Shown here piece by piece: positions 22,603 through 34,037 of a stretch of 64,000 bases of DNA (the stretch's first letter is position 1; each line of letters starts with the position of its first letter). The notes under the pieces were generated by a model. It searched no databases. It was given only the letters and a program-made list of their open reading frames with translations, and was not told the origin of the DNA. The stretch lies in contig JAGYKJ010000007.1 of assembly GCA_018401755.1 (NCBI GenBank), positions 248,001 through 312,000 of the forward strand. The letters run 5' to 3'. The position numbers were made by a program, and so were the translations under genes. Source of the stretch: Litorivicinus sp. GTDB lineage: Bacteria > Pseudomonadota > Gammaproteobacteria > Pseudomonadales > Litorivicinaceae.

Positions 22603-24060
22603 TCATTGGGTCGCGGGATATGCGGGCAAGGTTGCCTTTGTCATTTGCCGAAGGCAGCGTATGACTTGGCAAGAATAGCCATATTCGTTGTCATACCAGA
22701 CGTAGACCACGCAACTATTGTAACCCGCTGCGATCGTCGCGAGACCATCAACGATCCCGGCTGCCCGTGAACCCACAAAATCGGTACTGACAGCCTCTGG
22801 GGAATTTGAATAATCGATTTGCTTTTGTAATTTGGAGTGCACGGCGACTAAGCGAAGGTATTCGTTGAGCTCTTCACGATCCACCGGGTTGTCCAAGTTC
22901 AGATTTAGAATTGCCATGGACACATTCGGCGTTGGAACCCGAATGGCATTCCCGGTTAGCTTTCCTTTGAGCTCGGGGAGAGCTTTGGCAACGGCACTGG
23001 CGGCGCCTGTTTCAGTGATCACCATATTCAGGGCCGCTGCGCGACCACGGCGGTCGCCTTTGTGGAAGTTGTCGATGAGATTTTGATCATTGGTGTAGCT
23101 GTGCACGGTCTCGACATGACCATTGCGAATGCCGTACTTGTCTGCGATCGCTTTGAGCACGGGCGTGATGGCATTTGTGGTGCAGCTTGCCGCTGAAATG
23201 ATGGTGTCGTCATCGGTGATCTCGTCATGGTTTACGCCATGCACGATGTTCTTTAGATCTCCCTTGCCCGGTGCCGTCAGCAAAACGCGCTTCACCCCAG
23301 GGCAGGCCAGATGCTGTGACAGCCCATCTCGATCACGCCATTTACCGGTGTTATCGACCACAACCGCATCGTGAATGCCATAGTGGGTGTAATCGATTTC
23401 AGAGGGTGAATTGGAATAAATCACCTGAATATGTTGCCCATTGGCAATAATTGCATTGTGTTCGTGATCCACTGTAATGGTGCCGTTGAATGAACCGTGT
23501 ACGGAATCACGACGAAGCAGGCTCGCGCGTTTTAAAAGATCGTTATCCGAGCCTTGACGGACCACAATTGCGCGTAGACGCATGGCTGCTTTTGACCCAC
23601 TTTTGGCGATCAATTCACGTGCGAGTAGCCGACCTATGCGTCCAAATCCATACAGCACGATGTCGGTTTCCGAGTCTTCAACAGGATGGCCACCAACCGC
23701 ATTCGCCAGTTCTGAGTGGACGTAATCAAGCAGCGGTTGGCCTCCGCTGAGCCGCTGATAGTTTGCAGCGATTTTGCCAAGATCAATATGACAGGGCGAT
23801 AGCTCCGGTGCGAGCACGTAGACAGCTTGTAAGACCGCATGGACGTCTTCGACATCCAATTCTTTGGCATCAACCTGGCGCGCGAACCGGCAACATTTGA
23901 TGATATTGATCACGGTTCGATTGTTGAGCAGGCGACCAAAGATTGAAGTCTCGATCGCGCGCTCTCGAAACAGACTGCCAATCAATGGAATCATCTCTTC
24001 TGCCGCAGCGACTTTCTTATTCCATTCATCCATCGATTCGTGCAGACGCTCAGTTGTCAT
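22603..24060 (-). CDS. gap: glyceraldehyde-3-phosphate dehydrogenase (long, ~485-aa Pseudomonas-type)
   Basis: GFGRIGRLLARE, SAASCTTNAITPVLK, WYDNEYGYSCQVIR. Confidence 0.93.
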   Translation of the reverse strand: MTTERLHESMDEWNKKVAAAEEMIPLIGSLFRERAIETSIFGRLLNNRTVINIIKCCRFARQVDAKELDVEDVHAVLQAVYVLAPELSPCHIDLGKIAANYQRLSGGQPLLDYVHSELANAVGGHPVEDSETDIVLYGFGRIGRLLARELIAKSGSKAAMRLRAIVVRQGSDNDLLKRASLLRRDSVHGSFNGTITVDHEHNAIIANGQHIQVIYSNSPSEIDYTHYGIHDAVVVDNTGKWRDRDGLSQHLACPGVKRVLLTAPGKGDLKNIVHGVNHDEITDDDTIISAASCTTNAITPVLKAIADKYGIRNGHVETVHSYTNDQNLIDNFHKGDRRGRAAALNMVITETGAASAVAKALPELKGKLTGNAIRVPTPNVSMAILNLNLDNPVDREELNEYLRLVAVHSKLQKQIDYSNSPEAVSTDFVGSRAAGIVDGLATIAAGYNSCVVYVWYDNEYGYSCQVIRCLRQMTKATLPAYPATQ

Positions 24061-24264
24061 GATCCGGACCTCAGCTGGGGGTAAATACATGGCGGCAGTG
24101 TGCCAATGTCAATAAAGATTCACAACTCAACCAACGTGCAAGATCTTTTTGTGACTAAAAATACTTTATGGTCACGATTTCGGTTGGTCAGCGAGGTTCG
24201 CGTGACTGAAGGGTGGAATTTCTTGAAGTGCCCGCATAACGTGCCAATAGGCGAGGAGAAGGCG

Positions 24265-24717
24265 ATGCGAGTCACGACACCCTGTGTGGGGCTATGTTCA
24301 ACAACCTATGGAGATCCGGTGTGTCGTGGATGTAAACGGTTTGCGCATGAAATCGTTGACTGGAACCGCTATGCAGAGCCCCAAAAAGCAGCCGTCATTG
24401 CGCGACTGGCTGCATTACAAGCGCAAGTTGTGTTGCGGTATTTTGATTGTGTCGATGTGCGACTGCTCGAGCATGCGCTAGTCAGTGCGGGCTATCGCTA
24501 TCGGCTGGATCAGCCGGAAACATCTTGGGTCTATGATTTGATGCGTCAGTCGCAAGGTCGATTGGTGCACTGGGCCGAGCTTGGTCTGCGCCGCACACCG
24601 GAGGCAGAGGGAATGGATGGGCCGACGCTTTGGGCGTTAATGCACCTTGAGTACCTCGCTCTAAGTGAGGCACATTACGAACGTTATTTTGTGCAGCCAT
24701 TATCCTTTGAGGAATAA
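24265..24717 (+). CDS. DUF1289 domain-containing protein
   Basis: MRVTTPCVGLCSTTYGDPVCRGCKRFAHEIVDWNRY. Confidence 0.85.
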   Translation: MRVTTPCVGLCSTTYGDPVCRGCKRFAHEIVDWNRYAEPQKAAVIARLAALQAQVVLRYFDCVDVRLLEHALVSAGYRYRLDQPETSWVYDLMRQSQGRLVHWAELGLRRTPEAEGMDGPTLWALMHLEYLALSEAHYERYFVQPLSFEE

Positions 24718-24769
24718 CGTCCTGCGGATCCGCGCGGTACACTAAGTGGATCGGAACAAGGAGAGTCTA

Positions 24770-25666
24770 TTGCTGTTTCCAACGCTTGAATCGACGTTTG
24801 GCCAAACGCCACTCATTGCATTGCAGCGCTTGAATGCTGGTTTACCAGCAACCGTCCAAGTGCTTTGTAAGATGGAAGGAAATAATCCCGCAGGGTCTGT
24901 TAAGGATCGGCCTGCGTATTACATGATTCAGGGCGCTGCAGCGCGCGGAGAAATTCGGGCGGGTGATCGTTTGATTGAGGCCACCAGCGGAAATACTGGG
25001 ATTGCCTTGGCGATGGTTGCTGCGATTCAGGGATATCGCATGACACTGATCATGCCGGATAACCTGTCAGATGAGCGTAAGCGAGCGATGACGGCGTATG
25101 GCGCGGAGTTGATCCTCGTCTCAGAGAATGAGGGGATGGAGGGTGCACGTGATCTGGCGCTTGCAATGGAGGCACGCGGCGAAGGGCGTGTGCTGAATCA
25201 GTTTGCCAACCCAGATTGTCCACGAGCGCATTACGAAACAACAGGGCCTGAAATCTGGGCGCAGACTGACGGTACGGTCACGCATTTTGTCAGTTCGATG
25301 GGGACGACGGGGACCATTATGGGCGTCTCTCGGTACTTAAAAGAACAGGATCAAGCAATTCAGATCGTCGGTTTGCAACCCAGTGAGGGCTCCAAAATTG
25401 CTGGCATCCGACGTTGGCCGATTGCCTATCGGCCCGAGATTTTTGAGCCTGAGCGAGTGGATGTGACCTTGGATATTCAGCAAGCGGAGGCTGAAGACAT
25501 GGCTCGGCAGCTGGCCTCGCGTGAGGGAATCTTTTGCGGAGTAAGCGCCGGGGGTGCAGTCGTGGGTGCACTGCGTGTTGCCCAAACACTCACCTCCGGA
25601 GTCGTGGTCTGTATCATTTGTGACCGGGGTGATCGGTATTTATCGACTGATCTATTCCCACGATGA
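24770..25666 (+). CDS. cysM: cysteine synthase B
   Basis: LLFPTLESTFGQTPLIALQRL...MEGNNPAGSVKDRPAYYMI...EATSGNTGIALA; TTG start preceded by AAGGAG (ORF track gives 24746). Confidence 0.94.
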   Translation: MLFPTLESTFGQTPLIALQRLNAGLPATVQVLCKMEGNNPAGSVKDRPAYYMIQGAAARGEIRAGDRLIEATSGNTGIALAMVAAIQGYRMTLIMPDNLSDERKRAMTAYGAELILVSENEGMEGARDLALAMEARGEGRVLNQFANPDCPRAHYETTGPEIWAQTDGTVTHFVSSMGTTGTIMGVSRYLKEQDQAIQIVGLQPSEGSKIAGIRRWPIAYRPEIFEPERVDVTLDIQQAEAEDMARQLASREGIFCGVSAGGAVVGALRVAQTLTSGVVVCIICDRGDRYLSTDLFPR

Positions 25667-27018
25667 GTGCGCGGGGACATGCCCGGCGCGGTCGTCGCGC
25701 TCCGATCCCTGAGTTTCCGATTCGGGTTGATCGGCTCAGTCATGAAGGTCGAGGAATCGCACAGTGGGGTGAGAGAGTGCTCTTTGTGGGGGGCGCACTC
25801 CCGGGTGAGTTGGTGCGAGTCAAAGTGCTCAATAAAACCTCGCAGGTCGCTGAGGGGATTGCCACGGAAGTCCTGGAATCTTCACCACAACGAATCACAC
25901 CCTTGTGTCCTCATGCAGGGCATTGTGGGGGCTGTGCCTTGCAGCATCTGAGCGCAGAACAGCAAGTCGCCATCAAGACGGATGCCTTGTCTGCATTGAT
26001 GCTGAAAAGTGGTCTGGATCTCAAACGGGTGACACGGTTGCCTGCGTTACTTGGTCCATCCCTTGGCTATCGACGTCGCGCGCGATTAGGCGTGCGGTGG
26101 GTCCGTGCCAAGGATCGGATTCTGGTGGGATTTCGAGAGCGGGCGTCAAACTACATTGCGGATATTTCAGATTGTCCGGTGTTGGATGGACGTATTGGCC
26201 AGCATCTTGGGCGGTTGGCTGGGGCGATTGCGGCCTTCAGCCGTGTGGATCAGGTGCCTCAAGTTGAGGTGGCGGCGGGCGATGATACGGTCGCTATCGT
26301 CGTGCGACACCTCACGCCATTGACGGATGCAGATCGTCAGATCTTACTGGATTTGGGGCTGGAAACAGGCTGGCACATCTACAGTCAGGCAGCTGGACCT
26401 GATTCGATTCAGCGTCTCTGGCCAGAGGATGGACCGACCGCATTGACCTATCGGATTGGTGAGCTTGGCCTTGAATATCAGTTTGAAGTAACTGATTTTA
26501 CGCAGATTAATTCTGAGATAAATCGCAAAATGGTGTTACAAGCGCTCGAGCTACTGCAGTTGAGTTCGCACGATCGCGTATTGGATTTATTTAGTGGGTT
26601 GGGGAATTTTACCTTGGCGGCAGCGACACAGGCGGCCTGGGTGACGGCCGTGGAAGTGAGTCCCACCATGGTGGCGCGTTGCTTGAATAACGCTGCACAC
26701 AATCGATTGACCAATATCGATGCGGCTGCCTGTGATTTAACGGCTCCGATTGCTGCTCAACAGTGGGCTCGGGCTGACTATTCCGTGGTGATCATCGATC
26801 CCCCACGCTCGGGTGCTCGAGAGGTCCTTGAGGCGCTCCCACTGACCGGGGTCGAACGTATCCTGTATGTGAGTTGTAATCCTGCAACGCTCGCTCGTGA
26901 TGCGGCAATCTTGCATGAGCGGGGATTTGTCATGACCCATCTTGGGATGATGGACATGTTTCCCCAAACTGCGCATGTCGAATCGATGGCCTTGTTCGTT
27001 CGAGGTCGTCGTGGTTAA
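25663..27018 (+). CDS. rlmD: 23S rRNA (uracil(1939)-C(5))-methyltransferase
   Basis: CxxxxxCGGCALQHL motif, DLFSGLGNFTLA, SCNPATLARDA. Confidence 0.95.
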   Translation: MSARGHARRGRRAPIPEFPIRVDRLSHEGRGIAQWGERVLFVGGALPGELVRVKVLNKTSQVAEGIATEVLESSPQRITPLCPHAGHCGGCALQHLSAEQQVAIKTDALSALMLKSGLDLKRVTRLPALLGPSLGYRRRARLGVRWVRAKDRILVGFRERASNYIADISDCPVLDGRIGQHLGRLAGAIAAFSRVDQVPQVEVAAGDDTVAIVVRHLTPLTDADRQILLDLGLETGWHIYSQAAGPDSIQRLWPEDGPTALTYRIGELGLEYQFEVTDFTQINSEINRKMVLQALELLQLSSHDRVLDLFSGLGNFTLAAATQAAWVTAVEVSPTMVARCLNNAAHNRLTNIDAAACDLTAPIAAQQWARADYSVVIIDPPRSGAREVLEALPLTGVERILYVSCNPATLARDAAILHERGFVMTHLGMMDMFPQTAHVESMALFVRGRRG

Positions 27019-29239
27019 GGCCCGGGAACTGCATCCCACCCAATTGGATGCCGATATCGCGATCGCCGATTGGCCGACTCGGCTTGCTGGGCAGGCTGGG
27101 CTTGAGGATGCTACAGCGCTCCGTGCCGCATGTGATTTACTCGCGAAGCTTGAGGCGAAACGTGTCGAGAACACAGACTGGGCCGGTCCCAACGCCTACC
27201 GATTTGGCCTTGAGATGGCAGACATCTTGTCGACGATGCCCACTGACGAGGATGCATTATTGGCTGCCTTGCTCTATCGCGCGGTGCGACTCGAGCGATT
27301 ATCCATTCGTGACGTGCGCGAACAATTTGGGAAGACGGTAGCCAAGCTGATCGAGGGTGTTCAGCAGATGGCTATCATTGGACAGACTCGACAAGACACG
27401 CCCGAATCCTTCCTGGGCCAGCACGAGCAGCAAGCGGATGCGGTCAGGCGCATGCTGGTTGCAGTCATCGATGATGTGCGGGTTGCACTCATTAAGCTGG
27501 CGGAGCGGACGACCGCGATTCGGGCCGTCAAAAACGCGGATCGGGCAAGACGCATGAAAGTGGCTCGTGAGGTGTCGGATATTTATGCGCCACTGGCGCA
27601 TCGCCTCGGCATTGGTCAGCTCAAGTGGGAGTTGGAGGATCTTGCGTTCCGGTACCTCGAGGAAGATGCCTATAAGACAATCGCGAAGGCATTGGCTGAG
27701 CGGCGCGAGGATCGCGAACGGTATATTGAGGAGTTAGTCGATGCGTTAATGCATGCGTTGACTGCCCAAGGAATCCATGCCGATCTCACTTGGCGTGCAA
27801 AACATATCTATTCAATCTGGCGGAAGATGCAGCGTAAGCAAGTTGATTTTTCGCAGATTTATGATGTGCGTGCGGTCCGTATCTTGGTGCCAACTGTTCA
27901 GGATTGCTATGCGGCGCTCGGACTGGTGCACGGGACCTGGAAGAGTATCCCGCATGAATTTGATGATTACATTGCGGCGCCCAAGCCAAATGGTTATCGA
28001 TCTCTCCACACTGCAGTGATTGGGCCACAAGGGAAGGTCGTTGAGATCCAGATTCGCACCCAGCAAATGCACGATGAGGCGGAGTATGGGGTTTGCGCGC
28101 ATTACCGCTACAAAGGAACGGATACACAAGAGCGCGGTCAAGGGTATGAAGATAAGATCGCTTGGCTGCGCCAAGTTCTCGATTGGCACGATGAGGTGGG
28201 TGACCTCCGAGATCTCTCCGATGCCTTACGTCAGGATGTGCTGGAAGATCGCATCTATGTGTTTACCAAAGATGGTCATGTCGTTGACCTTCCCGCCGGC
28301 TCCACACCGCTTGATTTTGCTTACAAGCTCCATACTGAGGTGGGCCACTCGTGTCGAGGCGCGAAAGTCAATCGGCGGATTGTTCCGCTGACCTACCCGC
28401 TGAAGGTGGGCGATCAGGTGGAGATTTTGCGTCAGTCCGAATTGCGCCCAAGCCGTGATTGGCTCAATCTCGGCTTGGGTTATTTAAAGACATCTCGTGC
28501 CCGCGCCAAAGTACAGTCTTGGTTTAAGCAGTTAGATCGTGATCAGAACATTCAAGCAGGACGTCAACTAATCGACGCCGAGACGCGGCGATTGGCACTC
28601 GGTCATATTGATATGGCCCAGGTGGTTCGCGCTCTGAATTTTCATCATTTGGACGATGTGTATGCAGCGGTCGGGGCTGGTGACATCCGTGTGTCGCAGT
28701 TTGTTGGTGCATTAAGCCGACTCACCGGTCAGACCCAGCGGGAGTTAGATCTTGAGCCCCGGCGGGCATCGCCGACGGAACGAACGGACGGCATCCAAAT
28801 TCATGGTGTCGGGAAGTTGTTGACGCAGATCGCAACCTGCTGTCAGCCAGTGCCGGGTGATTCCATTGTGGGTTACATCACCAAAAGCCGAGGGGTCAGT
28901 ATTCACCGAGATGATTGCACCAATATTTTGTCGTTGGAGGAGTCGACTCCGGAGCGAATCATTGATGTCAGCTGGGGTGCGACACAAACGGATACCTATC
29001 CGGTCGAGGTCGAGATTCGGGCCTATGATCGCCAAGGGCTTCTGCGTGATGTGACTTCAGTGCTTGCCAACGATCGGGTGAATGTGACTGGATTGAATTC
29101 TAAAACAGATCATGCGTTACACATTGCAACGCTTCGCTTATCCATTGAAATCAAAGGCCTACAAGAGTTATCCCAAGTTCTTGATAGAATACAGCGCATT
29201 CATAATGTGATCTCCGTTCACCGCGTGAGGGATGCTTGA
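27011..29239 (+). CDS. relA: GTP diphosphokinase RelA
   Basis: Pseudo-HD domain, synthetase YDVRAVRILV...AAPKPNGYRSLHTAVIGPQGKVVEIQIRT, TGS and ACT domains; GTG start overlapping rlmD stop. Confidence 0.96.
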   Translation: MVKARELHPTQLDADIAIADWPTRLAGQAGLEDATALRAACDLLAKLEAKRVENTDWAGPNAYRFGLEMADILSTMPTDEDALLAALLYRAVRLERLSIRDVREQFGKTVAKLIEGVQQMAIIGQTRQDTPESFLGQHEQQADAVRRMLVAVIDDVRVALIKLAERTTAIRAVKNADRARRMKVAREVSDIYAPLAHRLGIGQLKWELEDLAFRYLEEDAYKTIAKALAERREDRERYIEELVDALMHALTAQGIHADLTWRAKHIYSIWRKMQRKQVDFSQIYDVRAVRILVPTVQDCYAALGLVHGTWKSIPHEFDDYIAAPKPNGYRSLHTAVIGPQGKVVEIQIRTQQMHDEAEYGVCAHYRYKGTDTQERGQGYEDKIAWLRQVLDWHDEVGDLRDLSDALRQDVLEDRIYVFTKDGHVVDLPAGSTPLDFAYKLHTEVGHSCRGAKVNRRIVPLTYPLKVGDQVEILRQSELRPSRDWLNLGLGYLKTSRARAKVQSWFKQLDRDQNIQAGRQLIDAETRRLALGHIDMAQVVRALNFHHLDDVYAAVGAGDIRVSQFVGALSRLTGQTQRELDLEPRRASPTERTDGIQIHGVGKLLTQIATCCQPVPGDSIVGYITKSRGVSIHRDDCTNILSLEESTPERIIDVSWGATQTDTYPVEVEIRAYDRQGLLRDVTSVLANDRVNVTGLNSKTDHALHIATLRLSIEIKGLQELSQVLDRIQRIHNVISVHRVRDA

Positions 29240-30057
29240 TGACGCGATACTGCTGGACGGATCTGCGAGTCTTGATGAAGCGATTACGTGATCCAGAGAC
29301 CGGATGTCCTTGGGATTTGGAGCAGCGCTTTGACACCATCGCTCCATTCACCTTGGAGGAAGCGTATGAAGTGGCCGATGCGATTGAGCGTGGCTCGCTG
29401 GATGAGTTACCCGCCGAACTGGGGGACCTGTTATTTCAGGTGATCTTTTATGCGCAAATGGGTGAGGAGCAGGGTGCATTTGATCTCGATGATGTGATTC
29501 ATGGACTGGTTGAAAAACTCGTAATTCGACATCCGCATGTTTTTCCTGATGGCCAACTCATGGCGTTATCTAAACCGCCAGATTCGAATATGGCAGCCAT
29601 AAAGTCTGCCTGGGAGACGCAAAAAGCGCGCGAGCGCGCTGAGCGGGGACAGCAGGATTTATTTGACGATATCCCGCTCGCGCTGCCGGCCCTGTCGCGT
29701 GCGCAAAAAATCCAAAAACGGGCGCGCATGATCGGATTTGACTGGTCCTCTGCGGCGCCAGTTTTTTCTGTACTTCAAGCTGAGATACAGGAGCTTCACG
29801 AGGCCCTGGAATCGGGCGATTCGGGACGCGTTGCAGATGAACTGGGGGACGTGTTGTTCAGTGCGATTAGCTTGGCACGGCATCATGGCCTTGATGCTGA
29901 GCAAGTCTGTCGTCAGTCCACGACCAAGTTCATGGAACGAATACGGCATGTACAAGCATTGGCGGATCGTGATGATATTCAGTTACCTGGTGCGAGTGAC
30001 GCTGAGCTGGAGGCGCTATGGACGCGGGCAAAGCAGTCGCAGCGTTCAACTTTCTGA
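29236..30057 (+). CDS. mazG: nucleoside triphosphate pyrophosphohydrolase MazG
   Basis: LMKRLRDPETGCPWDLEQRFDTIAPFTLEEAYEVADAIE...ELGDLLFQV. Confidence 0.95.
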   Translation: MMTRYCWTDLRVLMKRLRDPETGCPWDLEQRFDTIAPFTLEEAYEVADAIERGSLDELPAELGDLLFQVIFYAQMGEEQGAFDLDDVIHGLVEKLVIRHPHVFPDGQLMALSKPPDSNMAAIKSAWETQKARERAERGQQDLFDDIPLALPALSRAQKIQKRARMIGFDWSSAAPVFSVLQAEIQELHEALESGDSGRVADELGDVLFSAISLARHHGLDAEQVCRQSTTKFMERIRHVQALADRDDIQLPGASDAELEALWTRAKQSQRSTF

Positions 30058-30110
30058 GGGCTTGCCTTTCACGGGGGAAACCGGATACGGTCAGTGTTTG
30101 ACGACGATAA

Positions 30111-30779
<669 letters not shown>

Positions 30780-30782
30780 TCC

Positions 30783-31865
30783 ATGTCGCGAAGGCCTCGC
30801 CTTCTTCTTGATGCTGAGGCTCTCGTTGCGAACTATCAATTGCTTGCGCAAACCGGCGTGCAGGCCACTGCTGCGGTCGTGAAAGCAAACGCGTACGGAT
30901 TGGGAGTCGATTGGGTAGTACCGACTCTGGTCGATGCCGGATGCGAAATCTTTTTTGTTGCCTATCCAGAAGAGGGTGTGCAAGTTCGCTCTCTGGCGCC
31001 GAGTGCCGTGATCTATGTTTTTCATGGAATGGATCGCTCAAATCTCGAGCTCTACCGCGCGCAGCGTCTGCGTCCATGCTTGAATTCGCGTGAGGGGATC
31101 CAGCTTGCCTCAGGCGAGGGGCTTGAACCAGCCATCCATGTGGACACTGGCATGCATCGGTTGGGTTTGTGCGTCGAGACATTGGCTGAGCGGGATATTC
31201 GTGCTTGTTCTCCAAGTTTATTGATGAGCCACTTAGTCGCCAGTGATCAGCCCGCTTCACCCTTAAATATGCTGCAGCGTTCGATGTTCGTCTCTTGGGT
31301 GAGCTCGCTAAACATGACTGTGCCTTGTTCGCTCGCGAATACCGGCGGGATCTTACTGGGTGCAGAGTACCATTTTGAGATCACACGGCCTGGCATTGGT
31401 TTGTATGGTGGTTCACCAGATCCCTCCTGTGTTTGGCCAGCTCGCGCTGTGGTCTCATGGCATGCCCCAGTATTGATGGTGCAAAAGGTCGATCAGGGCG
31501 CCTCGGTTGGGTATGGAGGTACTTGGATTGCCGATCGCGAGCGTGTCATTGCGACCTGTGCCAGTGGCTATGCAGACGGGCTGCTGCGGACACTTGGTAA
31601 CCAGTGGTGTGCTGAATTACACGGAATTCGCTGCCCATTGGTTGGTCGGGTCAGTATGGATCTTATTGGCATAGACGTGACTGAGGTCATCGAGGCTGGA
31701 TTTTCAGTCGGCTCGACTGATTGGGTTGAGTTGCTCAACGCACGGCATTCAGTCGATGCCATGGCTGCCGCTGCGGGTACGATTGCGTATGAGTGTTTAA
31801 CCCGTTTGGGGCCACGTTTTGATCGATTCGTGACGCATTCAAATCAACCGATGGAGTCTGTGTAG
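30783..31865 (+). CDS. alr: alanine racemase
   Basis: AAVVKANAYGLG, HVDTGMHRLG, GRVSMDLIGIDVT. Confidence 0.93.
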   Translation: MSRRPRLLLDAEALVANYQLLAQTGVQATAAVVKANAYGLGVDWVVPTLVDAGCEIFFVAYPEEGVQVRSLAPSAVIYVFHGMDRSNLELYRAQRLRPCLNSREGIQLASGEGLEPAIHVDTGMHRLGLCVETLAERDIRACSPSLLMSHLVASDQPASPLNMLQRSMFVSWVSSLNMTVPCSLANTGGILLGAEYHFEITRPGIGLYGGSPDPSCVWPARAVVSWHAPVLMVQKVDQGASVGYGGTWIADRERVIATCASGYADGLLRTLGNQWCAELHGIRCPLVGRVSMDLIGIDVTEVIEAGFSVGSTDWVELLNARHSVDAMAAAAGTIAYECLTRLGPRFDRFVTHSNQPMESV

Positions 31866-31869
31866 TGTC

Positions 31870-32526
31870 ATGAATTGTGTTTATTTAGATGCCAGTCGGA
31901 ATAGGCTCGCGGTCGGTCTGAGTGTTGGCGCCGAATGGGTTGAAGCGGGTGATCTTGAAGGCCGCCATGATGCGGTCTTGCTGCCGGCACTGACAGAGCT
32001 GTTGGATCGCTGTCATACGAATCTGGCGTCAGTTGATGCTGTCATCTGTGTGCAAGGTCCAGGCAGTTTTACTGGGCTGCGAATCGCTGTCTCGGCGGTG
32101 CACGCGTTGCATTTGGTGACCCAATGTCAGGTCTTGCCAGTTGATCAGCTTTCATTAATGGCATTTGTCGCACGGAGTCAGGGATGCGATGCGCCATGTG
32201 ACGTTTTGTTGGATGCGCGCATGGGGGATGTTTACGTCGGTCGCGGGGGATTTATACCAGACACCCCCCGATTGGTGGATCGTGAACTTCTGGCAGTTGG
32301 TGCGTTGACCGGCAATACCTGGATTGGTCATCTGGATGAGATGGCATTTCTCCCGGATCGCGTAATTCATCGAGTTGCGCCAACACTTCAGGACCTCAAA
32401 GCCTATGGCGAAGCCTGTCCGCAGAGCTTCTGGATGCCTGGCAATCAACTGATCCCCCTCTATTTACGGCAGACGGTCTCTTGGACGCCGCTTGCGGATC
32501 AGCCATCGAAACTCTATGAATCTTGA
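31870..32526 (+). CDS. tsaB: tRNA threonylcarbamoyladenosine biosynthesis protein TsaB
   Basis: GPGSFTGLRIAVSAVHALHLVTQCQVLPVDQLSLMAF. Confidence 0.93.
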   Translation: MNCVYLDASRNRLAVGLSVGAEWVEAGDLEGRHDAVLLPALTELLDRCHTNLASVDAVICVQGPGSFTGLRIAVSAVHALHLVTQCQVLPVDQLSLMAFVARSQGCDAPCDVLLDARMGDVYVGRGGFIPDTPRLVDRELLAVGALTGNTWIGHLDEMAFLPDRVIHRVAPTLQDLKAYGEACPQSFWMPGNQLIPLYLRQTVSWTPLADQPSKLYES

Positions 32527-33313
32527 ATATGCAATGCTCCTGGCAGTCATCCAGGGCCTCACTGAGTTTTTGCCGATCTCAAGTTCTGCACATTTGATCC
32601 TTCCCTCTGCCGTCTTGGGATGGGTTGATCAAGGGCTGGCATTCGATGTGGCGGTGCATCTTGGTTCCTTGATCGCGGTGATTCTCGCGCTTCGAGTTCG
32701 CCTTGGACGATTGATCAAAGGCGTTTGCGTGGGGATGGGGCGCCGTTACCCACGTCACGCGCGGTTGGGCTGGATGATTGCTGCGGCAACACTCCCTGCG
32801 GTGGTTGCTGGGGTCCTCTTAAAGTCATGGATTGAAGGGGAGCTTCGCGCCGTCGGCGTGATTGCGGCGACCACAATCGGATTTGGTCTGCTACTTTGGT
32901 GGGCTGATGGGCGAGTGGGCCAACGAGGCATGTCACATATTCGATGGCGTGATGTGTTGATCATCGGCATGGCCCAAGCGGTTGCACTCATCCCTGGGAC
33001 ATCGCGCTCCGGGATTACACTGACAGCCGCATTGGCTTTGGGGTGGTCGCGGCGTGCAGCGGCTGAGTTTTCATTTTTGATGTCAGTGCCTGTGATTTTT
33101 GGCGCGAGTCTGCTGAAAGGATGGGATCTTCTGAGTGCGACTGAGTCTGTCCCTTGGTTTGAGATTGGCATGGGGACAGTTGCCTCTGGACTTTCTGCCT
33201 ATGTCTGTATTCGTTTGTTTCTTGGTCTTATCCAACGCATCGGTGTGAAGCCCTTTGTGATGTACCGTCTTGCCTTAGGCGTCGTTCTCCTCGTTGTTCT
33301 CTGGATCCCCTGA
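32516..33313 (+). CDS. uppP: undecaprenyl-diphosphatase
   Basis: MNLEYAMLLAVIQGLTEFLPISSSAHLIL...IPGTSRSGITLTAAL. Confidence 0.96.
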   Translation: MNLEYAMLLAVIQGLTEFLPISSSAHLILPSAVLGWVDQGLAFDVAVHLGSLIAVILALRVRLGRLIKGVCVGMGRRYPRHARLGWMIAAATLPAVVAGVLLKSWIEGELRAVGVIAATTIGFGLLLWWADGRVGQRGMSHIRWRDVLIIGMAQAVALIPGTSRSGITLTAALALGWSRRAAAEFSFLMSVPVIFGASLLKGWDLLSATESVPWFEIGMGTVASGLSAYVCIRLFLGLIQRIGVKPFVMYRLALGVVLLVVLWIP

Positions 33314-33386
33314 CCTTTGGTGCGAGTGTTTTTCGTCATCGGGACGTTCAAGCTGAACATCTTGAGATTGGCAAAGGAGACTACGC

Positions 33387-34037
33387 ATGACGATTCCAGT
33401 ATTTGTTGTATCTGGGCAAGCTATTTTTCGGGAAATGTTGACCCATACTCTGCGCGCAACGGAACTCCGTCTTGTGGGCACCATGACTCGCGGAGCCGAG
33501 GGCATGAACGAGATTATCGAGGCGCGTCCGCGCATCGTGATTTTGGATGAGTTCACGCCTCAGTTGTCTGTCTTTGCCTGGGTGGATCGCTTGTCAGCGG
33601 TGCTTCCAGACACGCGCGTAATTTGCTATCTACGCCATCTCCGTGGCGTATCTTGCCAAACCCTATTGTCGCTTGGTGCTAAGGGGATTGCGGATCCACG
33701 TGTTGAGTCTGCTGCCTTCCTCCGCGGAATCGAGCGCGTCTTACGCGGAGATGTGTATTTATCGCCGTTGGCAGCGCAAGTGTTGGCTTTGAACCGTGTA
33801 AGCGAGCGAAACCCCTTTCAAAAGCTATCTCCCAGGGAGTTGACAGTCTGTGACCTGGTTATTGAAGGCGTGCGTCCAGTACAAATTGCGCGGGACCTCA
33901 AAGTCTCGCCAAAAACAGTCAATACCTATCGCTATCGTATTTTTGAGAAGCTGGGAATTGCCAGCGATGTCGGTTTAACACATTTGGCCTACCGCCACGG
34001 CATGAAGGGGTTAGAATCCCCGCATGAGCGAGTTTGA
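33387..34037 (+). CDS. GacA/UvrY-type LuxR-family response regulator with degenerate receiver
   Basis: C-terminal LSPRELTVCDLVIEGVRPVQIARDLKVSPKTVNTYRYRIFEKLGI; immediately upstream of uvrC-pgsA. Confidence 0.85.
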   Translation: MTIPVFVVSGQAIFREMLTHTLRATELRLVGTMTRGAEGMNEIIEARPRIVILDEFTPQLSVFAWVDRLSAVLPDTRVICYLRHLRGVSCQTLLSLGAKGIADPRVESAAFLRGIERVLRGDVYLSPLAAQVLALNRVSERNPFQKLSPRELTVCDLVIEGVRPVQIARDLKVSPKTVNTYRYRIFEKLGIASDVGLTHLAYRHGMKGLESPHERV

